Shown: positions 1 through 9,507 of the stretch, piece by piece | Position numbering within the stretch: position 1 is the stretch's first letter | Layout: the number at the start of each line of letters is the position of its first letter | Assembly: GCA_963759545.1 (NCBI GenBank) | Contig: CAVXAB010000029.1 | Location: forward strand, 1 to 64,000 | DNA length: 64,000 nucleotides | Source of the DNA: Trebonia sp963759545 | Lineage (GTDB): Bacteria > Actinomycetota > Actinomycetes > Streptosporangiales > Streptosporangiaceae | Reading direction: 5' to 3' | Translations under genes and position numbers: made by a program | The notes under the pieces: generated by a model | The model's database searches: none | What the model saw: only the letters and a program-made list of their open reading frames with translations | Told to the model about the DNA's origin: nothing

Positions 1-168
1 CTTGGGCGCGGGCGCGGCCGTCGCTGGAGCGGTCGTCGCTGGAGCGGTCGTCGCAGGCGCAGGCGCGGCGGTCGCCGGGGCGGAGGAGCAGCCAGCCACC
101 AGGACGCCGCCGACCAGCATCGTGGTCGCCAAGACGGCGCGCAGCTGGTAAGGGCCGGTCAGCGACAT
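1..168 (-). CDS. Lipoprotein N-terminus (gene runs off the window)
   Basis: Only the first 56 codons are present. A hydrophobic segment (residues 11-26) ends in the lipobox LVAGC, so the mature protein should begin at Cys27 and be anchored outside the membrane. After it comes an Ala/Pro/Thr-rich linker made of PATTA-like repeats. The start at 168 is preferred because GGGGGAGG lies about 12 bases upstream; an in-frame ATG at 201 has no ribosome-binding site. It is divergent from the polysaccharide cluster. The catalytic or binding domain is outside the window, so function is unknown. Confidence 0.6.
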   Translation of the reverse strand, partial: MSLTGPYQLRAVLATTMLVGGVLVAGCSSAPATAAPAPATTAPATTAPATAAPAPK

Positions 169-201
169 GCGACCGGAGAACCTCCCCCCGTGGTTGCTCA
201 T

Positions 202-334
202 GTCGCCGAGTCTCACAGCCGCCGCCATCGGCGCCTCCGGCAATCGACGTAGAAGGAAGCTCGCACCTGGACGAGGAAACCGTACTTGCCCACCCATAGC
301 GTGAGTCTCGTCGCACGCAAACGAGGGGTGAACT
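202..334. promoter_or_regulatory. Divergent intergenic region before the polysaccharide cluster
   Basis: This 133-base gap separates the leftward lipoprotein gene from the rightward polysaccharide cluster, so both promoters should lie here or overlap the gene starts. GAGGGG at 323-328 is a good ribosome-binding site for the GTG at 335. I saw no clear -35/-10 pair or operator. Confidence 0.4.
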
Positions 335-1789
335 GTGGTGGAAGCCAGCGAGACGGGTAGGCGTATTTTCTGGCGGCATCGGTGGTTGCTGCTGGTCTTG
401 ATAATCCTGCCCGCGATCGGGGTGGTGGCGCTGCGGGAAGGCCAGCCGGTGACCTACGCGGCTACTTCTGTCGTCCAGGGCCAGGACACGACACCCGACA
501 CGACCACCCAGGTGTCGGCCATCCAGAGCAGGGTGGCCGCGGTGGCGACCGATCCCGCCATGGTTCAGCAGGCGCTCCGCCAGGCCAAGATCAGCCGGGA
601 ACGCGTCTCAAGTCGCCAAGCACGACATCTCGGTGGGCCCGATGAGCAGTTCCGCCATCATGGCCATCACCGTCACCGACAAGAGCCCCCAGGTGGCCCT
701 GGCCCTGTCCGGCACCCTGGCCACGGCCGTGGTCGACCAGCTGAATCAGCTGGGCGTCAAGGGCAACCCCGAGCTCGTTTCGCTCGCCAAGACGCACTCG
801 CAGCTGGTGACCAGGCGTGACCAGCTGCAAAAATCACTCAGCCGGGGTCGGCAGCGTCGACGCGTCCACCAGCGTGCCGGTGCAGACCCTGCTGTCGCAG
901 CTGGCCGCGGCCGAGCAGGAGCTAGCCAACAACGAATCCGAGCAGCAGCAGGTGCTGGCCACCCTCACCACCGAGACGGGCGCGTCGGTGGTCAGCGTGC
1001 CGACGGCCGCGGCCGCGGCGTCCAGGCACGCCGTGGTCTACGGGGCGCTCGCCGGGCTGCTTGGCCTGATCGTCGGCCTGCTGTTCGCCACGCTTCGTGA
1101 GGTGCTGCGGCCGACCGTGGCCCAGCCGGGCGCCGGTGCCAGGGAACTTGGTGCAGTGCTGTTCGGCACCGCAGAAGAACGCGGCGGCCAGATCGTCGCG
1201 CTTGGCCGGGACCTGCCCGAGCGCCTCAACCTGGCCGCGCACCGGGCCGGCGTCCTCGACCGTGGTGCTCACCGGGCCTGGGTCGCCCGGCCGGCTGTCG
1301 TCCCTGGCCGCCAGGTTGCGCGGCGAGATGCCCTCGACGGAACCAGCCGACGGGCTGTCGCTTGGCGCCGCCCGCATCGAAGCCGACCGCGGCGACGGCG
1401 CGAGCCAGAACGGCGAGGCCCGGCGACCGGCGATCGTCAGCAACGACCACCGTACGGTCGGCCTGGCCACCACCGACTGGCCGGTCGGCGTCACGGCAGC
1501 CCAGTCTCCTGAGCCGCAGCGAACGGTCGTCACATTGAACGACATCCGGCTCGGCGCGCCGCCGCCCGACGCCGCACTGGTGGTCGTCCTGCCCAAGTAC
1601 GCGCCGCACGGCGCACTGGACCAGGCCGCAGACCTGGGCGTCACCGCGGACTGGCCGATCCTCGGCGTCATCGGGATCCGCCGCAGGAGCTGGCTGGCGA
1701 CTTTCATCGACCGGGGCGCGGCACGGACTCGGGGCGCCGAGGTCCAGGAAACGGTGCTCCGCGGGGGATCACCGAACGATTTTCACTAG
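335..1789 (+). pseudogene. Wzz/Wzc-type polysaccharide chain-length protein, frameshifted
   Basis: The first reading frame starts at GTG 335. It has a membrane segment (residues 17-34, WLLLVLIILPAIGVVAL) followed by an extracytoplasmic helical region. The protein then continues through three other frames: near 600-613 (entering VAKHDISVG), near 829-850 beside a run of five A (entering GSVDASTSV), and near 1250 (entering STVVLTGPG). The third part has a coiled coil rich in Gln/Glu and a second membrane segment near 1035-1090. This two-helix layout is that of Wzz and the N-terminal part of BY-kinases. The tail has no Walker motif I can see, so it would regulate chain length rather than act as a kinase. 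Either three sequencing indels or a real pseudogene. The next gene starts nine bases after its stop. Confidence 0.65.
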
Positions 1790-1797
1790 GGGGCACG

Positions 1798-3321
1798 ATG
1801 ACTGAGGCAAGGCTCGCCGGCCGAGGCTGGCACGGCGGCTTGAGACCGTGGGACCGGAGCAGGAAGGAAGTCCCTGGACTGGCGACGCTGATCGTCGGCG
1901 CCGGGTCCGCCGCCCGCACGCTCATGCGCGACCTGCGGAACTGTCCTGACTACGGACTGCGCCCCGCCGGCCTGCTCGACGACGACCCTGGCATCATGTC
2001 CGTGTTCGGGACGCCGGTCCTTGGCGGCCTCGCGGACCTGCGCCGCGTCGTCCGCGATCACCAGATCCAGGCGATCATCATCGCGATTCCTTCGCTGCCG
2101 CCCGCGGAACTCAGCCTGCTCGTCCGTGCCGCCGCCGACACCGGCGCGCACGTGCGCTACCTGCCTTCCTTCCTTTCCGCCCTGGAACGCGCGGCGAGGG
2201 CGGCGGACATGCGCACGGTGAGCTACAGCGACCTGCTCGGCCGGGCCGAGCGCAAAATCCTCGAGTCGTCGGTGCAGGAAATGCTGGCCGGCGCCCGGGT
2301 CCTGGTCACCGGGGCCGGCGGGTCGATCGGCCAGGAGCTGTGCCGCCAGATCAGGAGCCATGACCCGGCGTCCTTGCACATGCTCGACCACGACGAGTCG
2401 AACATGCACACGCTCCAGCTTGAGCTGAACGGCCGGGCGCTGCTCGACAGCGCCGAGATCATCATCGCCGACATCAGGGACGAGACCCGGATCCGGCAGG
2501 TGTTCCGGTCGGTCAGGCCCGATGTCGTCTTCCACGCCGCCGCGCACAAGCACTTGCCGCTGCTCGAGCAGCACCCCGGCGAGGGCGTGAAGACGAACGT
2601 GCTCGGCACGCAGAATGTGGTGCGCGCGGCGGCCGAGTGCGGGACGGGGCGGTTCCTGCTGATCTCCACGGACAAGGCGGCCGAGCCCCGGTCGATCCTC
2701 GGTGCGACCAAGCGGCTGGCCGAGATGATCGTGCAGGCGAACGCGAACGGCAAGATGCGCGTCTGCTCGGTCCGGTTCGGCAACGTGCTTGGCAGCCGCG
2801 GCTCGCTGCTCACCGTGGTCCGCGACCAGATCGAGCGGGGCGAGCCGGTGACCGTGACCGATCCCAACGTGACCCGGTTCTTCATGACGGTCGAGGAAGC
2901 GGTGGGACTGGTCCTGTCGGCCGCGCCCATGGGCGAATTCGGCGAGACGTTCGTGCTGGATATGGGCGAGCCGGTGCGGATCGTCGACCTGGTCCGCCGC
3001 TACGCCGAGCAGCTGCGGGTGCCGGACGTGGAGATACGGTTCACCGGACTGCGGCCGGGCGAGAAGCTGCACGAGACCCTGTTCGGCGAGCTCGAAGAGC
3101 CGCTGCCCACCGTCAACCCGGCCATCTCGGCCACCCGGCCTGGACGGTTGCCCGATGGCTTCGCCGGCTCACTGGACCTGCTCTATGCCAACGCCGCGAA
3201 CGGTGATGACGGGCTGGTCCGGCTCCGGCTCGGCGACTTGGTGCCGGAGTACCACAATGCCGACGGCCAGGCGGCAACCGCGGCGATGGCACTGGCGAGT
3301 CCCTACCCGGATGAATTCTGA
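1798..3321 (+). CDS. CapD/PglF-like nucleotide-sugar epimerase or dehydratase, soluble form
   Basis: 507 residues. An N-terminal nucleotide-binding region (GAGSAARTL near residue 33) is followed by an extended SDR domain with TGAGGSIG near residue 170. The family signature STDKA and a following GATKR lysine are near residues 289-303. Relatives act on UDP-sugars, either as 4,6-dehydratases (PglF/FlaA1) or epimerases (CapD). Most carry four N-terminal membrane helices; this one has none, so it is cytosolic. It should supply a modified sugar nucleotide to the cluster; substrate specificity cannot be read from sequence. Its TGA shares one base with the ATG of the next gene (TGATG), indicating coupling. 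Confidence 0.85.
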   Translation: MTEARLAGRGWHGGLRPWDRSRKEVPGLATLIVGAGSAARTLMRDLRNCPDYGLRPAGLLDDDPGIMSVFGTPVLGGLADLRRVVRDHQIQAIIIAIPSLPPAELSLLVRAAADTGAHVRYLPSFLSALERAARAADMRTVSYSDLLGRAERKILESSVQEMLAGARVLVTGAGGSIGQELCRQIRSHDPASLHMLDHDESNMHTLQLELNGRALLDSAEIIIADIRDETRIRQVFRSVRPDVVFHAAAHKHLPLLEQHPGEGVKTNVLGTQNVVRAAAECGTGRFLLISTDKAAEPRSILGATKRLAEMIVQANANGKMRVCSVRFGNVLGSRGSLLTVVRDQIERGEPVTVTDPNVTRFFMTVEEAVGLVLSAAPMGEFGETFVLDMGEPVRIVDLVRRYAEQLRVPDVEIRFTGLRPGEKLHETLFGELEEPLPTVNPAISATRPGRLPDGFAGSLDLLYANAANGDDGLVRLRLGDLVPEYHNADGQAATAAMALASPYPDEF

Positions 3322-4322
3322 TGCGGGGGCTGCTGCACACCGCCGGCGAGCGGGTGGAACTGACGTGCACGGTGCCCTGGATCGCCGACGTCATCGCCGA
3401 GGGCGCCGCCGGCCAGCTGACCTCGGCCGACGGCGCGACGCCGCCGGATGTCCGGGTAACGGTCGAGCGCGACTCGGCGGCGTTCGATGTCACTGGCTGG
3501 CGCGTGCTCACCCGCGACGCCTGGTGCCGCGAGGGCCAGGTGATCATAAGGAACGCCTGCTCGTCGGGCCTGGACCTGCAGGTAACCGTGGGCGAGCCGA
3601 CCGTCGAGGTGGTTGCCCGCTGGCGGCCTTCTGGCCAGGGGCGAGCGGTAGCGGCGGTGCTGCGCGCTCGGACCCGGCTGCTCCTGCGGGCCGTCCTGCT
3701 GCAGTACCCGGCGCTGTGGCGGAGCCAGCAGCGCGGCCGGGCCCCGCTGCACGCCTCCGTCTGCGGCCTTGACGCCGCCGACGGCCGGGCGGTGATGCTG
3801 GCCGGGCCAGGAGGTGTCGGCAAGTCCACGCTGGTCCATCGTGAGCTGCTCAGCGGGGCCGTTTCCACCTGCGACAACGTTTGCGCGAGCGACGGGCAGT
3901 ACACGTGGGGCCTGGTCGAGCCGTTGCGGCTGCCGGCCGAGATGCACGCCGGCAAGGGACGGCGCATGCCTTACGGCCGACGGGAGGCGGCCTGGCCGCG
4001 CCGCACCGACCGGATGACGCCCGACCTGCTCGTCGTGCTGGTCCGCGGCACCAAGCCCGGGGTGACCCGGTGCGATCCAGCGCTGGCGGCGCGGCACCTG
4101 GCGGCCGGGACCTACATGGCCGGGGAGCTGCGCCGCTACTGGGCGTTCGCGGCGACGCTGGCGCTCGGCACTGGCCTTGGCGGCAGCCATCCTCCCGTCC
4201 AGCACATCGCGCAAGAGCTCAGCGTCAGGCTGCCGTGCCTGCAGGTGAACCTCGGGGACCGCCCGGGGGCACCACTGCGCGAACTGCTCAAAGCCGCGAA
4301 TACCGAGGAGTTGACATCGTGA
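3321..4322 (+). CDS. HprK-like P-loop kinase-fold protein in the polysaccharide cluster
   Basis: 333 residues. The recognisable element is a Walker A loop GPGGVGKST near residues 162-170, preceded by HASVCGL, as in the C-terminal domain of HPr kinase/phosphorylase and the HprK-related proteins found in surface-polysaccharide clusters. The first 130 residues resemble no domain I recognise. Membrane segments are absent. The substrate is unlikely to be HPr; a cluster protein or a sugar is an inference. It starts on the last base of the upstream stop and overlaps the next gene by four bases (GTGA), so it is part of the same translational unit. Confidence 0.65.
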   Translation: MRGLLHTAGERVELTCTVPWIADVIAEGAAGQLTSADGATPPDVRVTVERDSAAFDVTGWRVLTRDAWCREGQVIIRNACSSGLDLQVTVGEPTVEVVARWRPSGQGRAVAAVLRARTRLLLRAVLLQYPALWRSQQRGRAPLHASVCGLDAADGRAVMLAGPGGVGKSTLVHRELLSGAVSTCDNVCASDGQYTWGLVEPLRLPAEMHAGKGRRMPYGRREAAWPRRTDRMTPDLLVVLVRGTKPGVTRCDPALAARHLAAGTYMAGELRRYWAFAATLALGTGLGGSHPPVQHIAQELSVRLPCLQVNLGDRPGAPLRELLKAANTEELTS

Positions 4323-5488
4323 GCAGTCGGCTGCGGGTGGCGCAGGTCGTCACCAGGTTCATGGCAGGCGCCGGCGGGGTGGCGCTGCGCGGCGCCCTAG
4401 CGCTTGACCCCGAGCAATATGAGATCGCCTTCATCACCGGCGAGGCTGATGAAGACCTGATGGCGAAGGCGCGCGCGGCCGGTCACGAGGTCGTGCTGCT
4501 GCCGCACCTGCGCAGCGAGATCGCTCCCCGTGACGACCGCCGTGCCCTCGCCGACCTGCAAGCCTGCCTCAAGGGCTTCGACGTCGTGCACACGCACAGC
4601 TCCAAGGCGGGCGCGCTCGGCCGCTTGGCCGCGCACCGGCTGGAGATGGGCCGCATCGTGCACACCTTCCACGGCTTCCCGTTCCACCAGTTCCAGTCCT
4701 GGCCGCGCCGGTCGGCCTACATCCAGATCGAGCGGTCGGTCGGCAGGTTCACCGACGTGTTCCTCGCCGTCGGCCCTGCTGTAGCGGCCGAGGCCGTTAC
4801 CCGCAGGATCGCGCCGCCGGAACGGATCCGCACGATCGGGGTGGCCCTGGCCAAGGCGCTGAACCCGCCAGGTCCGCTGGACCGTGCGGAGGCCCGCCGG
4901 CTACTCGGCGTGCCTCCGGGCATGCAGGTGGTCGGCACGGTCGGGCGGCTGGCCTTCCAGAAGGCGCCGGAGGACTTCGTCCACGCACTGGCCGGGCTGC
5001 GCCGCAGCGACGTGTTCGGCGTGTGGATCGGCGACGGCCCGCTGCGCGCGAAGACCGAGCGGATCGCGCGGAAGCTCGGGCTGGCCGACCGGATGCTGTT
5101 CACCGGCGAGCGCCACGACGTGGAGGCGCTGCTGCCAGGGATCGACGTCTTCGCGATGGCCAGCCGGTACGAGGGCCTGCCGTGCGCCATCGTCGAGGCG
5201 ATGAGCGCGGGGCTGCCGGTCGTCGCGACAGCGGTCAACGCGGTGCCCGACGTGGTCATCGCCGGGGAGACCGGCCTGCTGGCACCGCCAGGAATGCCTG
5301 ACCTGCTCGGCCGGGCCATCGGCCACCTGCTCGACAATCCGGCCTACGCCGCGCGCCTGGGTGCGGCGGGCCGGGACCGGCTCGGCGAGGAGCTGTCGCC
5401 GGTTGCGCTTGGTGCCGTGCTCGGCGAGGCCTACCTGGGGCGGGACATCAGCGCACCGCCCGCACGATCCGAACTGGCTACATCGTGA
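4319..5488 (+). CDS. GT4-family glycosyltransferase
   Basis: 389 residues with the two-domain GT-B layout. The N-terminal acceptor half has VVHTHSSKAG near residue 92 and HTFHGFPFH near residue 117. The C-terminal nucleotide-sugar half has VGRLAFQKAPEDF and the E-x7-E motif in EGLPCAIVEAM near residue 285. It would add a sugar from an NDP donor to a lipid-linked acceptor on the cytoplasmic face. The start is the GTG at 4319, which overlaps the upstream stop by four bases; the frame is open further upstream but that part lies inside the HprK-like gene. The stop overlaps the next start in the same way. Confidence 0.85.
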   Translation: MSSRLRVAQVVTRFMAGAGGVALRGALALDPEQYEIAFITGEADEDLMAKARAAGHEVVLLPHLRSEIAPRDDRRALADLQACLKGFDVVHTHSSKAGALGRLAAHRLEMGRIVHTFHGFPFHQFQSWPRRSAYIQIERSVGRFTDVFLAVGPAVAAEAVTRRIAPPERIRTIGVALAKALNPPGPLDRAEARRLLGVPPGMQVVGTVGRLAFQKAPEDFVHALAGLRRSDVFGVWIGDGPLRAKTERIARKLGLADRMLFTGERHDVEALLPGIDVFAMASRYEGLPCAIVEAMSAGLPVVATAVNAVPDVVIAGETGLLAPPGMPDLLGRAIGHLLDNPAYAARLGAAGRDRLGEELSPVALGAVLGEAYLGRDISAPPARSELATS

Positions 5489-6636
5489 GCGGGCCAGCCG
5501 TTCCCTTCTGCCGCACCGAGATCGTCCCCGAGGCGCAGCAGGCGGCGGTGCGGGTCCTCGCCAGCGGCTGGGTGACGATGGGCGCCGAGGCCATAGCGTT
5601 CGAGCAGGAGTTCGGCGCGTGGGTAGGCGCTCGGCACACGGTCTCGGTCAGTTCGTGCACCGCGGCCATCGAGATGGCGCTCACCGCCCTCGGCCTGCCA
5701 CCGGGGGCGCCGGTGCTGACACCGACGCTGACCTTCTGCGGTGCCGTCCAGGCGATCGTCCACGCCGGCCTGCGGCCTGTACTGGTGGATGCGGACACGG
5801 AAACGCTTACCGTGTCCGCGGAAGGCGTGGCGAAGGCGGCCAGGAACGGCGCGGCCGCCATGGTCATCCAGCACATGGGCGGTTATCCCGTAGACGGGGC
5901 GGAACTCGCCGCGGCCGCAGGCATATCGGCGGACAACGTGGTGGAAGACGCCGCGCACGGCCTTGGTGCCACCGTCGGCGCGCGGCCGGTGGGCAGCTTC
6001 TCCCGGGCCGCCTGCTTCAGCTTCTACGCCACCAAGAACCTCCCGATCGGCGAGGGCGGCGCGCTCACCACGACCGACGGCGACCTGGCCGAGCGGTGGC
6101 GGCGGATGCGGCTGCACGGGATGAGCCGTGACGCCTGGCGGCGCTACGACCGGTCGGGCACCTGGCGGTACACGGTCGAAGACGCCGGGATGAAGGCGAA
6201 CTTCACCGACCTGCAGGCGGCCATCGGCCGGGAGCAGCTGCACCACCTCGTGGCGTGGCAGCAGCGGCGGGCAGCCATCGCGGCGCGTTACGACGCGCAC
6301 CTGGCCGACGTCCGCGGCCTCGAGCTTCCGCCGCGTCCCGCGGCGGGCACGCACGCCTGGCACCTGTACATCGCGCGGATCGATCACCGGGCTTTCGGCA
6401 TGGACCGGGACAGGGTGTCGGAGCGGCTGGCCGACGCCGGCATCGGCACCTCCGTGCATTTCATACCGGTTCATCACCTGCCGTACTTTCGCGACCTGCT
6501 TGGCCTGGAAGCGTGCGGCGAGCTGGCCGCCGCGGACCGGATCTTCCCGCAGCTGCTGTCCCTGCCCATGCACCCAGGGCTGACCGATTCCGACGTGGAC
6601 CGGGTGTGCGAGGCGCTCGCCGGTCTGGCCGCTTGA
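5485..6636 (+). CDS. DegT/DnrJ/EryC1-family sugar aminotransferase
   Basis: 383 residues, the usual length of PLP-dependent sugar aminotransferases. Near residue 183 the sequence FYATKNLPIGEGGA carries the Schiff-base lysine, and VEDAAHGLGA just before it matches the cofactor-binding aspartate region. The enzyme would aminate a keto-sugar nucleotide, presumably the product of the CapD-like enzyme if that is a dehydratase, giving an amino sugar for the polymer. It starts with GTG overlapping the previous stop by four bases. The next gene begins about ten bases downstream. Confidence 0.88.
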   Translation: MSGPAVPFCRTEIVPEAQQAAVRVLASGWVTMGAEAIAFEQEFGAWVGARHTVSVSSCTAAIEMALTALGLPPGAPVLTPTLTFCGAVQAIVHAGLRPVLVDADTETLTVSAEGVAKAARNGAAAMVIQHMGGYPVDGAELAAAAGISADNVVEDAAHGLGATVGARPVGSFSRAACFSFYATKNLPIGEGGALTTTDGDLAERWRRMRLHGMSRDAWRRYDRSGTWRYTVEDAGMKANFTDLQAAIGREQLHHLVAWQQRRAAIAARYDAHLADVRGLELPPRPAAGTHAWHLYIARIDHRAFGMDRDRVSERLADAGIGTSVHFIPVHHLPYFRDLLGLEACGELAAADRIFPQLLSLPMHPGLTDSDVDRVCEALAGLAA

Positions 6637-6646
6637 AGGGAACGAA

Positions 6647-8102
6647 ATGCCGCTTGAAGAGAATGAAATGGACATAGCGGTCCTCAGTGGATCGCGGCTC
6701 CACGGGGACCGCCAGTTCACCGTGTTCGACAGTGAAGCTGCCCCCGCCGACCGCGGGCATGCTCGACTGCCTGAGCCAGGGCACGGACGGCGCGGGCCTC
6801 GCGGCGCCGCCCGTGGTGATGCCCGACTTCTGCCACAAGGCGAAGTCGGAGATGCCGTCGAGCATCGCGGTCGCGACCACCGGCGAGATCCGGCCGGCGC
6901 TCGCCGATGCCGGGCTCAACTGCGGGATGGCGCTGATGACCCTCGACATCGAGCGGCCGTCGGCCAAGGCGGTGACGGACTTCTACCGGCAGGTCGCCGA
7001 GCGGTACCCGAGCCCGCCGAGCTGGCGCAGGGAACTGACCGCCAAGGAGGTGCTGCGGGCCGCCGTCGAGGGCGCGGATTTCGCCGCCGAGCGTTATGGC
7101 CTCACTGAAAACGACCTGGACCACATCGAGGAGCGTGGCCGGCTCGACATCGACGCCTACGGCGGCGCCCAGCGCGCCGCCAAGGAACTGCCGTGGCTCG
7201 TCGTGCAGATGAGCCGCCTGCGCTTCGGCGGTATCGGGCCGAGCACCCATTTCCTTGAGCTGCAGGAGGTCGAGGAGATCCTCGATCCCGCCGCGGCGGA
7301 GGAACTCGGCATCCGCACCGGGCAGGTGACCGTCCAGTTCCACAATGGCGGCGGCGTCCTGACCGGCCAGCTCGGCGAGTTGTACGCCCGGCGCAAGAGC
7401 GCCTCGCGCATGCTCCGCGCCGAGATGGCGGTGCAGAAGCCGCTCACCCACCTGCTGACACCGCGATCCGGGCTCAGGCAGCGGCTGGCGGCCTACTTCA
7501 CCGAGGGCACCCCGGCGGTGCCCGTCGACGGCGACGACGGGCGGCGTGTCCTGCTGGCCACCAGGCTCGCGATGAACTACGGCTTCGCCTACCGGATGGC
7601 CACCTACGACGCGCTGTGCCGGATGGCCGGCTCGGCGTTCGGGGCAACCGCGAGCCTCGTGGTCGACTCGCCGCACAACTCGATCTACGAGGAAGAGGTG
7701 GGCGGGACGCGGGCGTTCGTGCACCGCCAGAACTCCTGCCGCGCCTACCCGGCGGCGCAGATGAAGGACCATCCCGTCTACGCCAAGACCGGGCAGCCGC
7801 TGCTGCTGCCCGGTACCAACCGCACCTCCTCGTACCTGTGCGTGCCTGCGGATTCAGCGCACCGCAGCCTCTACACCTCCTGCCACGGCTCCGGCAGCGT
7901 CATCTCGGCCTTCGAGCAATCTGGCCGCTCCGGGCCGGACCCGCTCGGCCGCAGTACGGCTCGCTACCGCTACGACGGCGCCGCGCCCGCTGAGGTACCG
8001 CATCTCGATGACCACGGCGTCAACGAGGCGCTCGGCATCCTCACCGGATACGACCTGGTGCGGCCGGTCGCCAGAATGCGGCCGTTCGCGGTGCTGTCGT
8101 GA
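6647..8102 (+). CDS. Divergent RtcB-family (RNA ligase-like) protein, probable frameshift near 6740
   Basis: From about 6745 on, the protein follows the RtcB fold: VVMPDF, then LNCGM (metal-bridging Cys), STHFLEL, VQFHNGGG, MNYGFAYR, SPHNSIYEEE, FVHRQNSCRAYP, GTNRTSSYL, CHGSGS and a C-terminal RMRPFAVL. The histidines matching the two-manganese site and the guanylylated histidine are all present. Changed positions are the Asp three residues before the Cys (Gly here), the basic RKGATR loop (RQNSCR) and the terminal Lys-Gly (missing). The best ribosome-binding site (GAAGGGA) serves ATG 6647, whose frame reads MPLEENEMDI and runs to a C5 run at 6739-6743; skipping one base there enters the RtcB frame. 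A GTG at 6687 is in the RtcB frame but lacks such a site. RNA ligation is uncertain. Confidence 0.75.
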
Positions 8103-8488
8103 CGGTCGCCGCACCGGCCGACGACGCCGCCTGGGCCGCCCTGCTGCCGGGCGGGACGGTCTGGCTGTCCCGGCCCCCGCGCCGGACCGGCACCGCGGCG
8201 GGTTTCGCCGCCGCGGCCGCGCCGTGGTCGCTGCGCCTGCGGCCCGGGCGCGGCGTCCGGGCGTACGTCGCGGTGCCGTCCCGGCAGCGCCCGCTGGTCG
8301 TGGCCAGCTGGGACCCGGCCGTGCTGCGCTACATCGCCGACACCGTGCTGTCCGTGCCGCCAGGCGCCGGGCAGGTGCTCAGCGCCGTGCTGACGGTCGG
8401 GCTGCGCATGCTCAGGTACCGCGCGCCATGGCTGCTCGCGGTGGCGCTCAGGGCGGGCGGTGCGGTGCTGGTCGGGAGAGCCGAATGA
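8099..8488 (+). CDS. Uncharacterised 129-residue protein
   Basis: I do not recognise a family. The protein is rich in Ala, Arg, Leu and Pro, with an aromatic-basic patch (WSLRLRPGRGVRAYVAVP near residue 45) and a mildly hydrophobic C-terminus that is not a clear membrane helix. It is locked between the RtcB-like gene (GTGA overlap) and the phosphotransferase gene (ATGA overlap), so it is very likely translated and works with them. It might be an accessory domain of the following kinase. Confidence 0.55.
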   Translation: MTVAAPADDAAWAALLPGGTVWLSRPPRRTGTAAGFAAAAAPWSLRLRPGRGVRAYVAVPSRQRPLVVASWDPAVLRYIADTVLSVPPGAGQVLSAVLTVGLRMLRYRAPWLLAVALRAGGAVLVGRAE

Positions 8489-9507
8489 CGATGGCGCCGC
8501 CGCGGACGCTGGCCGCCTTCATCGACCAGGCGGGCGGCCGTGACCGCCTGCCTGGCGATGTCGAGGGACCCGAACGCCAAGGTGACCATCCTGCTCTTCC
8601 CGCCCGGGGCGGCGCGGCCGGCCTACGTGGCCAAGGTGCCGACCACCGACGCCGCGGCGCGTAGCGTCGAACGCGAGGCGGAACGGCTGGCCGAGGTCGG
8701 CGACCGGGTGGCCGGACCGGTAAGCGCGACGATCCCGGAACTCGTCGCCACCGTCGAGCACCTCGGCAGGCCCGTGCTGGTCATGACCGCGCTGCCCGGT
8801 CAGTCGATGCTCGCCGCCTACCACTCCTGGCGGCACACGGCCCGCCGCGAGGCGGTGGCCGCGGATTTCGCCGCGGCCGGCGACTGGCTGGCCGGGCTGC
8901 ACGGTGCCGTCGGAGGGAAGAGGCCGTCGGCGGGAACGGGCAGGCCAGCGTGGCGCAGATGCTGGACGGAGTCGCGGACGTGCTCGGCCGCCGGTTCGGC
9001 GGCCAGCCCGGAGCCGATGCGGACCTGGCCGAACTTGCCGCCCTGCGCGGGCGGCTGGAGGGCCACCGGACGCCGCAGTCCGTGGTGCACGGCGACTTCT
9101 GGGCGGGCAACCTGCTCACGGAGCGGGGCCGGGTGCTCGGCGTCATCGACTGGGAGCATGCCTGCCTGACCGGCTCGCCCGTCCGTGACCTGGCCAGGTT
9201 CGCGACCTCGTACTCCCTGTACCTCGACCGCCACACGCGCCAGGGACGCCGGGTGGCCGGCCACCCGGGACTGCGCGCCGGCCGGTGGGGAGCGGGCGTG
9301 GACTACGCGATCGACGGGGCCGGCTGGTATCCCGACCTCGTGCGCTCGTTCGTCATGAGCGGGCTTGAGCGGCTCGGCGCGTCCCCGTCCTGCTGGCGCG
9401 ACGTGCTGCTCGCCGACTTGGCGATCACCGCCTCCACCGCGGATCACGACGAGTTCGCCCGCAACCACCTGCTGCTGTTCCGCCGCTTGACAGGAGGCCA
9501 GTCATGA
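8485..9507 (+). pseudogene. Aminoglycoside-phosphotransferase-like kinase, two frameshifts
   Basis: The C-terminal part (from about 8950) has the APH catalytic loop VVHGDFWAGNLL (HxDxxxxN) and the metal-binding VIDWEHA, so this is a small-molecule or sugar kinase of the protein-kinase-like fold. The N-lobe (AKVTILLFPPG, VAKVPTTD) is in another frame, and the start MTMAPPRTL is in a third. Junctions fall near 8535 and within about 8905-8945. Read together the gene is about 340 residues, normal for the family. It is coupled upstream (ATGA at 8485) and downstream (ATGA at 9504). Its target could be a sugar residue of the polymer; that is inference. Confidence 0.65.
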
